Below, in pieces: positions 11,951-19,382 of a stretch of DNA of 21,988 bases. The translations under genes and the position numbers were made by a program. This DNA is from a virus: positions 1 to 21,988 of the IMG/VR virus record IMGVR_UViG_3300024259_000165. One strand, written 5' to 3'. Numbering within the stretch: position 1 is the stretch's first letter; each line of letters opens with the position of its first letter. The notes beneath the pieces are model-generated. The model did no database searches, had not been told where the DNA came from, and saw nothing but the letters and a program-made list of their open reading frames with translations.

Positions 11951-13926
11951 AGAACTACGAGTCTGTCTGCCAGGTCCGGCGTCCTGCACTGATAACGCAC
12001 GCTGACCCCAAGATAGACACCTCTGGCGAAGAGTACCACCAGTGGATCGCCAGGGATAAACGCCGACAGAAAGACCTGTTCGCCCTGTACCGGGAAGAAC
12101 CCGCATACTTCTTCTACGACTGCCTCAGTATCCGCATGAAGACCGGCTTCATCGGTCCTCTGGATATCGGTCACCCGCTGTATCACCGGGCACAGAAGAG
12201 GTTCTATGGCGCAGTGATGAAGCAGTGGCGCAACAACGGCCAGATACGAGTCTCCATGCTCAAGGCTCGGCAATGGGGCGGGTCAACCGATTCGCAGGGG
12301 TGGCTCCACTGGTTGGCCTATGTATGGCATATGCACGGGACCTGCATGGTAATCTGTGACGATACAGACGGGTCCGAGGCCATGTTCCGCATGGGGAAGT
12401 ATATGTACGAATCCCTCCCCGACTGGATCAGGCCCGACACCAAGTACGATTCAGCCGGGATGCTGAAGTTCACAGGGAAGCACCCTGTACTGAACGAGAA
12501 GATCAACTCAGAGATAGTCACGGAGACAGCGCAGAAAGCCCGGGCCGGTCGTAAGTACACCCTGCACGGGGTCCACTGCTCAGAGGTCGCCTTCTGGGGT
12601 GCGAAGGCCCCTGAAGTACTCGGCGGCATGTCGCAGGCCATACCAGAGAACCCCGGCACCATCTACATCAAGGAGTCTACGGCCTTCGGTCACGGGGGGG
12701 CGTTCCATGAGACGTTCACCAATGCGGGCGATGGAGTAGGCGGGGACCTGGCATTTTTTGTTCCGTGGTGCGAGATCGACGAGTACTCCCTGGACTCCAC
12801 AGATATGTCGAAGTGGGAGCACCCGGCAGTGAAGATCGACAGGGACGAGTGGCTGACCCACCAGCACGACGAGGAGTGGAGACGCCTGAACCTCACTCAG
12901 AACGAACTGGAGATACTCGAACTCGTCAAGAACGTCACACCGGCACAGCTCGCCTGGCGTCGCCGTAAACTCGTCGAAGGGTGCAGGGGCGACCCGGACC
13001 TCTTCAGGCAGGAATATCCCATCACCCCCGACGAGGCGTTCATCCAGCACGGCCAGTCGGTCTTCTCCCTCGTGGAGCTTCAGGAGCAGAGGGACAAGCA
13101 CATCAAGGAGCCAGAGTGCGGGATGCTCATAGAAGTTGGGAAGTCTATACCCGACGAGCCGCCCACCGAGATGAAGTGGCTTCCCAATCTCGACGGTCGC
13201 ATGATGATATGGGAGAAGCCCGACCCGACCCTCAACTACGTGATGGCCATCGACCCGGCAGAGGGGACAGAGGCGAAGTACCTGGACGGAGGTACCCTGT
13301 TCAGGGACTCTGATCGCTCCTGCGTCACAGTCGTGAACGCCAACACCAGAGAACTCGCAGCGGCGGTCCACGGACTCTATACCCCCCGTGACGTAGGTCA
13401 TATGGCCCTACTACTCGCCTGCCACTACAGCGAGTGCATCGTAGGGATAGAAATGAACGGCGGCTTCGGAGCGCCAGTGCTCGAAGTCTTCAGAAACCGC
13501 GGCTACGACAACCTCTATACCGAGAAGGTCTACAACAACGTCCTGCGGGACTACACCTACAGATACGGCTGGACCACGGGGAAGAATAACCGGATGCTGG
13601 CGTTCGAGAACGCACGAGGGCTCGTGAAGTCCAACAAGATGCCCCTGCGGTGGACGACCCTCCTCGATGAGATGATGTCCATGGTCTACACCCCCCTGGC
13701 CAGCGGCGGGGTAAAGCCCGAAGCGAAGACCGGGTGCCACGATGATGCGGTTATGTCCTGGGTCATATGTCAGCAGATACTCACCGAGCTATACGAGGCC
13801 CTGTTCGTGGACGAGATAATAGAGAAGGCCCAAATGGACCAACGCCGCAAACAGGTATGGGACCAGGTCTACGACTCCATGGATAACCCCGAAACGTCAG
13901 AGCCAGGGACCAACATGGGCGGGTAG
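11947..13926 (+). CDS. terL: Terminase large subunit
   Basis: This is the ATP-driven DNA packaging motor and headful or site-specific nuclease. The ATPase domain shows a variant Walker A, KARQWGGST (106-114), and a Walker B-type SEVAFW (212-217) with Glu213. The RNase H-like nuclease domain shows VMAIDPAEG with Asp436, GIEMNG with Glu502, and CHDDAV with Asp599 and Asp600. The length of 659 residues is at the upper end of the family. Translation starts at GTG (11947), overlapping the previous stop as GTGA, with GGAGG upstream. No clear small terminase subunit is seen; the preceding 117-residue protein is the only positional candidate. Confidence 0.92.
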   Translation: MKNYESVCQVRRPALITHADPKIDTSGEEYHQWIARDKRRQKDLFALYREEPAYFFYDCLSIRMKTGFIGPLDIGHPLYHRAQKRFYGAVMKQWRNNGQIRVSMLKARQWGGSTDSQGWLHWLAYVWHMHGTCMVICDDTDGSEAMFRMGKYMYESLPDWIRPDTKYDSAGMLKFTGKHPVLNEKINSEIVTETAQKARAGRKYTLHGVHCSEVAFWGAKAPEVLGGMSQAIPENPGTIYIKESTAFGHGGAFHETFTNAGDGVGGDLAFFVPWCEIDEYSLDSTDMSKWEHPAVKIDRDEWLTHQHDEEWRRLNLTQNELEILELVKNVTPAQLAWRRRKLVEGCRGDPDLFRQEYPITPDEAFIQHGQSVFSLVELQEQRDKHIKEPECGMLIEVGKSIPDEPPTEMKWLPNLDGRMMIWEKPDPTLNYVMAIDPAEGTEAKYLDGGTLFRDSDRSCVTVVNANTRELAAAVHGLYTPRDVGHMALLLACHYSECIVGIEMNGGFGAPVLEVFRNRGYDNLYTEKVYNNVLRDYTYRYGWTTGKNNRMLAFENARGLVKSNKMPLRWTTLLDEMMSMVYTPLASGGVKPEAKTGCHDDAVMSWVICQQILTELYEALFVDEIIEKAQMDQRRKQVWDQVYDSMDNPETSEPGTNMGG

Positions 13927-13941
13927 CCGCAGAAATAGTTC

Positions 13942-13969
13942 TTGACACAACATATATGCACATGAAAAT
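13942..13969 (+). promoter_or_regulatory. Possible promoter for the head genes
   Basis: In the 61-bp gap after terminase, TTGACA (13942-13947) is followed after 16 bp by GAAAAT (13964-13969), ending about 18 nt before the next ATG. This short AT-rich stretch stands out from its GC-rich surroundings. The spacing is one base below the usual optimum and the start of transcription would fall close to the ribosome binding site, so confidence is limited. Confidence 0.35.
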
Positions 13970-13987
13970 GAGGGAAGGAGGGACAAT

Positions 13988-14224
13988 ATGAGCACAGAAG
14001 CAGCCCTAGTCTTAGTGGCGGTGGCCTTTTTCGGCTTCAAGTCTCTCGAAATGTGGCTCAACTACCTCATGCATAAATTGCAGTACGAGACACAGAACGT
14101 GATGGACCCCAAGGACTACCAGCCAGGGATCGGTGACGGTCTCGGTGAGCATATCCAGGACGATTTCTATCGAGACCTTGAGGGAGGTATGGACGATGGC
14201 AGACCGAAAAAAGGGGAGCAATAG
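13988..14224 (+). CDS. Small N-terminal membrane protein, 78 aa
   Basis: AAGGAGG precedes the ATG. The N-terminus holds one transmembrane segment (AALVLVAVAFFGFKSLEMWL, about 5-24), followed by a polar, acidic tail (GDGLGEHIQDDFYRDLEGGMDDG) and a short basic end (RPKKGEQ). It is the first gene after the candidate promoter and lies among head genes, but it is not a recognised structural protein. A membrane protein here could be a holin or an anchor. The next gene begins inside its 3' end (29-nt overlap). Confidence 0.65.
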   Translation: MSTEAALVLVAVAFFGFKSLEMWLNYLMHKLQYETQNVMDPKDYQPGIGDGLGEHIQDDFYRDLEGGMDDGRPKKGEQ

Positions 14225-14918
14225 TTTTTCCGATGACATGTTCCGGTTCTTCTCTGAGTGGAACAAGACCGGGAACATGGGCAGCGCCCTAATCAACACC
14301 ATCCTCGTTCCGTACATCAAGAAGCCCAAGAGCACGTCGCCTTACAACCGCACCGACAATGTGACGCAGATGCCGAAGGGACCAGGCACGAATTTTCGTA
14401 TTGGCACTGTGAGCCCTATAGACTTCGCTCCCCCCGGAGCGAACGCAGCCCTCGTGAACCTGGCGGCTCGCGGTGCCCTACAGCGCCAGCCAGCCGCTTC
14501 CCCTACGCAGCAACTCGGGGGCCAGATGTGGGACGACTATCTCGGTACCAAGTGGGAGAACTCACCCTCCGATATCGCCATGCGGAACTCCACTCTCCCG
14601 GGGTATCAGTCGCAGGTAGCCTTCGGCAACGTATCGCAGCCGGTAGCGCAGCAGCCGGGACAGGGGGCATTTCAAGATCCCGACATCACAAGAGTCAATC
14701 AGAACTTCGGAACTCATACGGCTCCGCCCCCCATGGGTGTCATGGAGCGGATCAGGGCAGAGGCAGCTAGGAACGCTATGTCGGGGCAGCCAGTTATGGA
14801 CACCCCTCCCGGCATAGGCTCTCTCGGTAGGTTGCGCCAGAGCAATATGCCGATGCAGTCGCCATCCCAACTACAACAGATGTGGCGTCCAGACCCCTTC
14901 ATGAACAGGAGGCGATAA
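14196..14918 (+). CDS. Pro/Gln-rich structural-region protein, 240 aa
   Basis: The start MADRKKGSNSFSDD is chosen at 14196, where GGAGG lies upstream; the frame back to 14133 would overlap the membrane gene more deeply and has no better site. After a short N-terminal ordered part (FRFFSEWNKTGNMGSALINT), the rest is low-complexity, rich in Pro, Gln, Asn, Gly and Ala, with little hydrophobic core, suggesting disorder. Proteins of this type between terminase and portal are often internal virion or assembly-linked proteins. No family is recognised. It ends RRR and its stop overlaps the next ATG (TAATG). Confidence 0.6.
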   Translation: MADRKKGSNSFSDDMFRFFSEWNKTGNMGSALINTILVPYIKKPKSTSPYNRTDNVTQMPKGPGTNFRIGTVSPIDFAPPGANAALVNLAARGALQRQPAASPTQQLGGQMWDDYLGTKWENSPSDIAMRNSTLPGYQSQVAFGNVSQPVAQQPGQGAFQDPDITRVNQNFGTHTAPPPMGVMERIRAEAARNAMSGQPVMDTPPGIGSLGRLRQSNMPMQSPSQLQQMWRPDPFMNRRR

Positions 14919-15148
14919 TGCCGTACCAGATGCCACAGAGACCGCAGACTCAGACCGTGAAGAAACCCTCGTTCTGGGGGTCCGTGCTCGGGGGCCTCGT
15001 CAACCAGATCCCGGTTGTCGGCGGATACCTTGGGAACCAGATCGCCACCGGCCTCGCTGACGAGGAAGAGATTCGTATCCAGCAGCAGGCAGCGCAGGGA
15101 CTGATGGGCGGCGGCGGGTACCAACCATACATGGTACAAAGACGGTAA
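14918..15148 (+). CDS. Small Gly-rich protein, 76 aa
   Basis: The start at 14918 overlaps the preceding stop (TAATG) and has AGGAGG upstream; the frame back to 14882 is rejected. Residues 19-46 (SFWGSVLGGLVNQIPVVGG, then YLGNQIATGLA) have spaced glycines in a mildly hydrophobic segment, like a glycine-zipper helix that could insert in or associate with membranes. A Gln/Gly-rich tail with GLMGGGGYQPY follows. It could be a minor virion or ejection-related protein, but there is no direct evidence. Confidence 0.6.
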   Translation: MPYQMPQRPQTQTVKKPSFWGSVLGGLVNQIPVVGGYLGNQIATGLADEEEIRIQQQAAQGLMGGGGYQPYMVQRR

Positions 15149-15151
15149 CTG

Positions 15152-17113
15152 ATGAAGAAGATGAAGCATATAGACCTGATGCACCGTGTCCGGGATGCGG
15201 AGACGGCGAAGACCTCCCGCATGTTGGAGTGGCAGAGGAATATCGCCTTCAGGAAAGGGCGTCAGTGGATCATACCCGCCAGCAATCGGCGTGGGTGGCA
15301 GACAGCTCCCCTCCCCCGGTGGAAGGTATCTCTCACCATCAACTACATGCTTCCTATCTCTCAGATCATATCAGCCAAGCTGGTGCAGAACCGCCCGTCT
15401 TGGGAAGTACGGCCCTGGACCAACGACGAACGCGACAGGATGGCGGCCCGTGGTTCGGAGATGCTGCTTGAGCATATGTGGGAATACCTCAACATGCACC
15501 GGCACGCCATCAGGTTCATAGACTGGGCCTATCACTGCGGGACAGTCGGGGTAGGCGTCTACTGGAACCATACCGAGGGCTTCTCGGATACAGTCCTCGA
15601 CCCTGACGGGAACCCCATCATAGACGAGAAGACCGGCCTCCCCCTGGAGACCATGTACGGTCGGCCAGAGATCGACGTGGTATCCCCGTTCGACCTGGGG
15701 ATAGACCCATACGCAGAAGAGATCGAGAACATCGGATGGATGTACCGTACTCGGTGGGTCCACAAGTCCTGGATCAAGGACTACCTCGACAAGAGAGCGC
15801 AGGATGGAGAGACAGGCGACGGCGGCACAGTAGAGCACCGCACGGCCACCCTGGCATCCACTGAGACCGGCAACGACCCCTCAGACTGGATGACCGTATG
15901 GGAGATGTACTCCAAACTCGATAAGCGATACTGGATCTTCTCGAAGGAGCGCATCCTCGACACCGGCAAGTACGAGGGCGACTATCCCATCATCCTCTTC
16001 AGGATGGTCGATAACCCCGGCGATATCACGGGTAACACCGTGGCCGGCAACGCCATATGGGGCCAGCCCATGGCGAGTAGCCTCGTCCCCATCCAGATGG
16101 AACTGAACAAGGCAGCTTCGCAGATTATAGAGTACAAGAACCAGACGATATCCCCCAGGTTCCTCGCCTCCAAGATGGCACGCATGGACGTTTCCAGCAT
16201 CAGTGAGCGCCCTAACTCCCTCGTGATGTGGTCGGGCCAGGGGCAGGAACCCAAGCCTCTGTATCCCAGGGGACTGCCAGGCTTCATCGCTAACATGCCC
16301 GATACTCTCAAGCAGCAGATGCTCGACGTAGCGGGGGTACACGAGATCAGCCACGGCCAGGCCCCGGGTAGCGTACAGTCGGGTCGTGGACTCGCCATCC
16401 TCGCAGAGATGGACCAGACCAAGTGGGGACCAGCTACAGTAGAGCTAGACCGTGTCTTCGCTCAGATAGGCACGTTCATCATGAAGCTCTGGCGCGACCA
16501 TGCTCCTCCGCAACTCACCGTACGGGTGGTAGGGAAGAACAACGAGATCGACGTCCGGGAGATATACCGGTCCGACGTGATGGCCGAGAACATCCGAGTA
16601 GCGCAGGGCTCCACCTTCGCCAAGTCCAAGGCTCTCCGGCACGACCAGATCACTCAAGCCTGGCAGTTGGGCCTGATAGAGGATAGAGGCAAGGTGCTGA
16701 AGGCCCTCGACTTCGGAGACGTAGAATCCATATACGGCGACAACACCAAACAGCGACTGCGAGCCAGGAGAGAGAACGGCCAGTTGCTTGAGGGTATTCT
16801 CCCGCAGATACAGGAGTGGGACGACGACCTCATCCACATGGACGAGATAGAAGAGATCGCCACCTCCGAGATGTGGGACTCGTTCCCGGAAGAGGTGCAG
16901 CAGGTCATCACGCAGCACTACTCAGCACACAAGCAGCGATATCAGGCCCTCATGCAGATGCAGATGCAGGCGGCAGCCCAAAGGGGCGTAGCGTCAGCGG
17001 GCGGCGGAGGCGGGGGTCCTGTAGGCATGGAAGGGGCCAGCCCTGAAGCGAACGGGGAGACCCCAGGACTGAACGGCAATATGCCAGATACTACGACGGA
17101 GGCCATGAGATGA
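15152..17113 (+). CDS. Portal protein
   Basis: This is the dodecameric DNA gate at one head vertex. The N-terminal pattern WQRNIAFRKGRQWI, LTINYMLPISQIISAKL and NRPSWEVRPW, followed by SEMLLEHMWEYLNMH and WAYHCGTVGVGVYW, matches the portal family of the P22-like or long Gram-positive phage type. It continues through a beta-rich wing and a helical crown, and ends in a Gln/Met/Gly-rich tail with QMQMQAAAQRG and SAGGGGGGPVG. The length of 653 residues fits. The ATG three bases after the previous stop has no good Shine-Dalgarno sequence, so initiation probably relies on coupling. Position between terminase and scaffold supports the call. Confidence 0.85.
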   Translation: MKKMKHIDLMHRVRDAETAKTSRMLEWQRNIAFRKGRQWIIPASNRRGWQTAPLPRWKVSLTINYMLPISQIISAKLVQNRPSWEVRPWTNDERDRMAARGSEMLLEHMWEYLNMHRHAIRFIDWAYHCGTVGVGVYWNHTEGFSDTVLDPDGNPIIDEKTGLPLETMYGRPEIDVVSPFDLGIDPYAEEIENIGWMYRTRWVHKSWIKDYLDKRAQDGETGDGGTVEHRTATLASTETGNDPSDWMTVWEMYSKLDKRYWIFSKERILDTGKYEGDYPIILFRMVDNPGDITGNTVAGNAIWGQPMASSLVPIQMELNKAASQIIEYKNQTISPRFLASKMARMDVSSISERPNSLVMWSGQGQEPKPLYPRGLPGFIANMPDTLKQQMLDVAGVHEISHGQAPGSVQSGRGLAILAEMDQTKWGPATVELDRVFAQIGTFIMKLWRDHAPPQLTVRVVGKNNEIDVREIYRSDVMAENIRVAQGSTFAKSKALRHDQITQAWQLGLIEDRGKVLKALDFGDVESIYGDNTKQRLRARRENGQLLEGILPQIQEWDDDLIHMDEIEEIATSEMWDSFPEEVQQVITQHYSAHKQRYQALMQMQMQAAAQRGVASAGGGGGGPVGMEGASPEANGETPGLNGNMPDTTTEAMR

Positions 17114-17865
17114 GTGAAGAATTCGGTGAAGGAATAAGCACGGGTGAGCCTACGGGCGAGATTGGTGGGGACAGTACCGGAGAACTCGGAGAGGTCGGTG
17201 CAGGCGGAGACGCCGCACAACTTCCCGAAGGTGGTGCCATCGCCGCAGAGACGGTGTCCGCTACGGATTTCAACGCCCTCAAGGAACAGATCGCCCAACA
17301 GGCGGAGACGATGAATCGTCTTCAGGCGCAGAACATGATGCTCAACGAGAACTACCAGCAGGCGACAGCCCGGGTAGACGGGCTCCTATCGCAGGGCTTC
17401 AGCGGTGAGCCGGACATAGATCCCGAAGAGATCGACGTCCAGCCCACGGCAGCAGTGCCCCAGGAGTATCAGCAGAAACTGGAGGATCTGGAGAACTTCA
17501 AGCGAAGCTACGAGATCAAGCAGGCGCAGGACCGCATCGTGAGCGAAACGACTGCGGCCATCAATGCTCTGCCCGAGAACGAGCGACTCCTGGTGGACAG
17601 CAACGAGGTCTATGCGAGACTCGGCCAGGCGGGTGGCGGCAATCGGAAGATCGCTGACATCGTCAAGGAGGTCCACACTCGCAGGATAGCGATGATGAAG
17701 AAGCAGGGGTACGAGATGAAGAAGCAGACCACACCTCCGCACTTGAGAGGGGGGGGCTCCCCCGAACCCAAACGCCCGGCATATACGGGCTCAAAATCAG
17801 AACAGCGGGAACAGGCGGCCCAGTGGCTTGCCACCCGCATGGCGAAGCGCGCTGACATGGTTTAG
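17110..17865 (+). CDS. Scaffolding protein
   Basis: The position directly between portal and major capsid and the composition are typical of a scaffold. There is an acidic, Gly-rich, disordered N-terminus (about 1-45), a long coiled-coil region (ALKEQIAQQAETMNRLQAQN and further helices to about residue 190), and a basic C-terminal part (HTRRIAMMKKQ, GYEMKKQT, ending ATRMAKRADMV). Scaffold C-termini of this kind contact the capsid protein. The start overlaps the portal stop as ATGA and has GGAGG upstream. It could include a protease, but no catalytic motif is visible. Confidence 0.75.
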   Translation: MSEEFGEGISTGEPTGEIGGDSTGELGEVGAGGDAAQLPEGGAIAAETVSATDFNALKEQIAQQAETMNRLQAQNMMLNENYQQATARVDGLLSQGFSGEPDIDPEEIDVQPTAAVPQEYQQKLEDLENFKRSYEIKQAQDRIVSETTAAINALPENERLLVDSNEVYARLGQAGGGNRKIADIVKEVHTRRIAMMKKQGYEMKKQTTPPHLRGGGSPEPKRPAYTGSKSEQREQAAQWLATRMAKRADMV

Positions 17866-17891
17866 CGTCGGCTTCCAAGGAGACTTGAAAA

Positions 17892-19313
17892 ATGGCATAC
17901 GTAGACGATTATGGACAGAGTTACGGTGGGGCTCCCACCTACGGTACGGTAACAGCCTCCGGTCTCGAAGCAGCGATGAAGGATATGGCCCTGGCCCTGT
18001 CCGACCTGCTCGACACTCAGACCGAAGTATGGGACATCTTCAAGAAGAAGGTGGAACCCGGCAAGTGGGTCGGTCGCCGGATGACCTTCCCTGTGAAGAA
18101 GTCACGGACGGCTGCGTGGGGCGCAGTGGGCGAGAGCGCTCCGATGCCTCCAGTCGGGAAGACCGACTTCGACGAGTCCGTCATCCTCCCGAAGTACCTA
18201 TATGGCACAGTGGGACTGACCGGCCAGGCGTACTTCCTGACCCAGGGTGAAGGCACGGTCGAGGGCGCTTCGGATGCTCTCTCCATGGAGATGGACACCT
18301 TCCTGGACGCTTTCCACCTCTACCTCCAGTCGCAGTTGTGGGGCACAGGCTCCGGGATCGTCGGCTCGGTAAAGGCGTTCGCTGCTGGACCCCCGAAGGT
18401 GGTCACGCTCCAGGGCCGCAACAATGAAGTCGGCGGCTCGTGGGATTCTACCAACACCTACGCCACGGTCCTCGGCCAGGGTTCAACGCGCAACCTACAG
18501 AAGGGTCAGAAGGTCGTATGGGGTTCCTATGCGACGCCCACCTTCACCTACGCTGGACGCGGATACATCAGCAAAATCACTGCCGAGCAGACGTTCGAGG
18601 TAACGGTGGATGCTGACGCAGATCCTACAGCGGCAGACATCATCGTAACCGGGTACTACGACTCCACAGACGCAGTGAACTATACCTCCATCGGTGCTGG
18701 AGCGGCCACGATCACCTACACGGTGGCAACCCCCGGTACCGAGATGATGGGCCTCCTCGGCCTCGCCGCTCCGTACAGCACTGCGGAGAACTACGTCCTC
18801 CAGCAGCTTGACCCTGCGTCCATTCCCGAGTGGGCTCCTGTCATCATCGACGCTGAATGGAACTTCCTCGACCGCACCCTCCTGGAGCAGTTGATCGAGG
18901 GTCCGCATGAGGCTGCTGGTGTGAATATCACCGACATCTTCATGAACACGCAGATGCGGAAGCACTTCATCGACATGATCGAGGATGATCGGCGGTACTC
19001 CGCCCTGGAAACCAAAGTCGGCTGGCGTGCCCTGGAGTTCGCAGCCGGTGACCGCAACGTCAAGATCACCTTCCACAAGTCCGTGCCCATGTATATGGTG
19101 TACGGGTGCGACGCCAACGCCATCAAGTACTCCCTGGCCAAGCAGCCTGGGTGGATCACCTGGAACAACGGCGGGGACATCCTCCGACCGGTGGGCAGGC
19201 GTGACGCAGCAGAGGCGTTCTACGGCATGTACGGCAACTTCTATACGAAGAAGCGCCAGGCCATCGCCGTGATGAAGAACGTGAACATGACGATCAAGCA
19301 CTACGGCGCATAA
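17892..19313 (+). CDS. Major capsid protein, probable HK97 fold
   Basis: The 473-residue product of the gene after the scaffold. It has an N-terminal helix region (SGLEAAMKDMALALSDLLD), an E-loop-like beta segment (WVGRRMTFPVKKSRTAAW), a long spine-like helix with DALSMEMDTFLDAFHLYL, a beta-rich insertion rich in Thr, Gly and Ala (about 170-280), and a C-terminal domain ending KRQAIAVMKNVNM. The order of these elements is that of HK97-fold capsid proteins. AAGGAG precedes the ATG, consistent with strong expression. There is no sign of a fused protease. A GC-rich folded junction follows the stop. Confidence 0.8.
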   Translation: MAYVDDYGQSYGGAPTYGTVTASGLEAAMKDMALALSDLLDTQTEVWDIFKKKVEPGKWVGRRMTFPVKKSRTAAWGAVGESAPMPPVGKTDFDESVILPKYLYGTVGLTGQAYFLTQGEGTVEGASDALSMEMDTFLDAFHLYLQSQLWGTGSGIVGSVKAFAAGPPKVVTLQGRNNEVGGSWDSTNTYATVLGQGSTRNLQKGQKVVWGSYATPTFTYAGRGYISKITAEQTFEVTVDADADPTAADIIVTGYYDSTDAVNYTSIGAGAATITYTVATPGTEMMGLLGLAAPYSTAENYVLQQLDPASIPEWAPVIIDAEWNFLDRTLLEQLIEGPHEAAGVNITDIFMNTQMRKHFIDMIEDDRRYSALETKVGWRALEFAAGDRNVKITFHKSVPMYMVYGCDANAIKYSLAKQPGWITWNNGGDILRPVGRRDAAEAFYGMYGNFYTKKRQAIAVMKNVNMTIKHYGA

Positions 19314-19373
19314 ACCGGACCGTCTTGGAGTGGGGGGGTCCGGTGTGGCCCCCTCGCTACGGTCCAAAAGGAG
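19314..19373 (+). promoter_or_regulatory. Two mutually exclusive RNA hairpins between capsid and repeat-protein genes
   Basis: ACCGGACC (19314-19321) can pair with GGTCCGGT (19337-19344). Alternatively GGACCGT (19317-19323) can pair with ACGGTCC (19359-19365), enclosing a second stem in which GAG and GGGG (19328-19335) pair with CCCCCTC (19349-19355). The second form ends immediately before the AAGGAG site (19368-19373) of the next gene. Without a T-run, this is not a standard terminator. It may set the ratio of capsid to repeat protein or be a processing site. Confidence 0.5.
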
Positions 19374-19382
19374 AAATACACC

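Noticed and set aside
11467-12273. A 268-codon minus-strand frame across the control region and terminase start
   Set aside because: It overlaps the terminase gene, the rightward promoter and the leader hairpin, has no ribosome binding site and no recognisable protein features.
12580-13401. A 273-codon minus-strand frame inside the terminase gene
   Set aside because: Antisense shadow of a gene with all catalytic motifs intact.
19314-19344. A rho-independent terminator after the capsid gene
   Set aside because: The stem is GC-rich, but no T-run follows; instead C-rich sequence and the next ribosome binding site follow.
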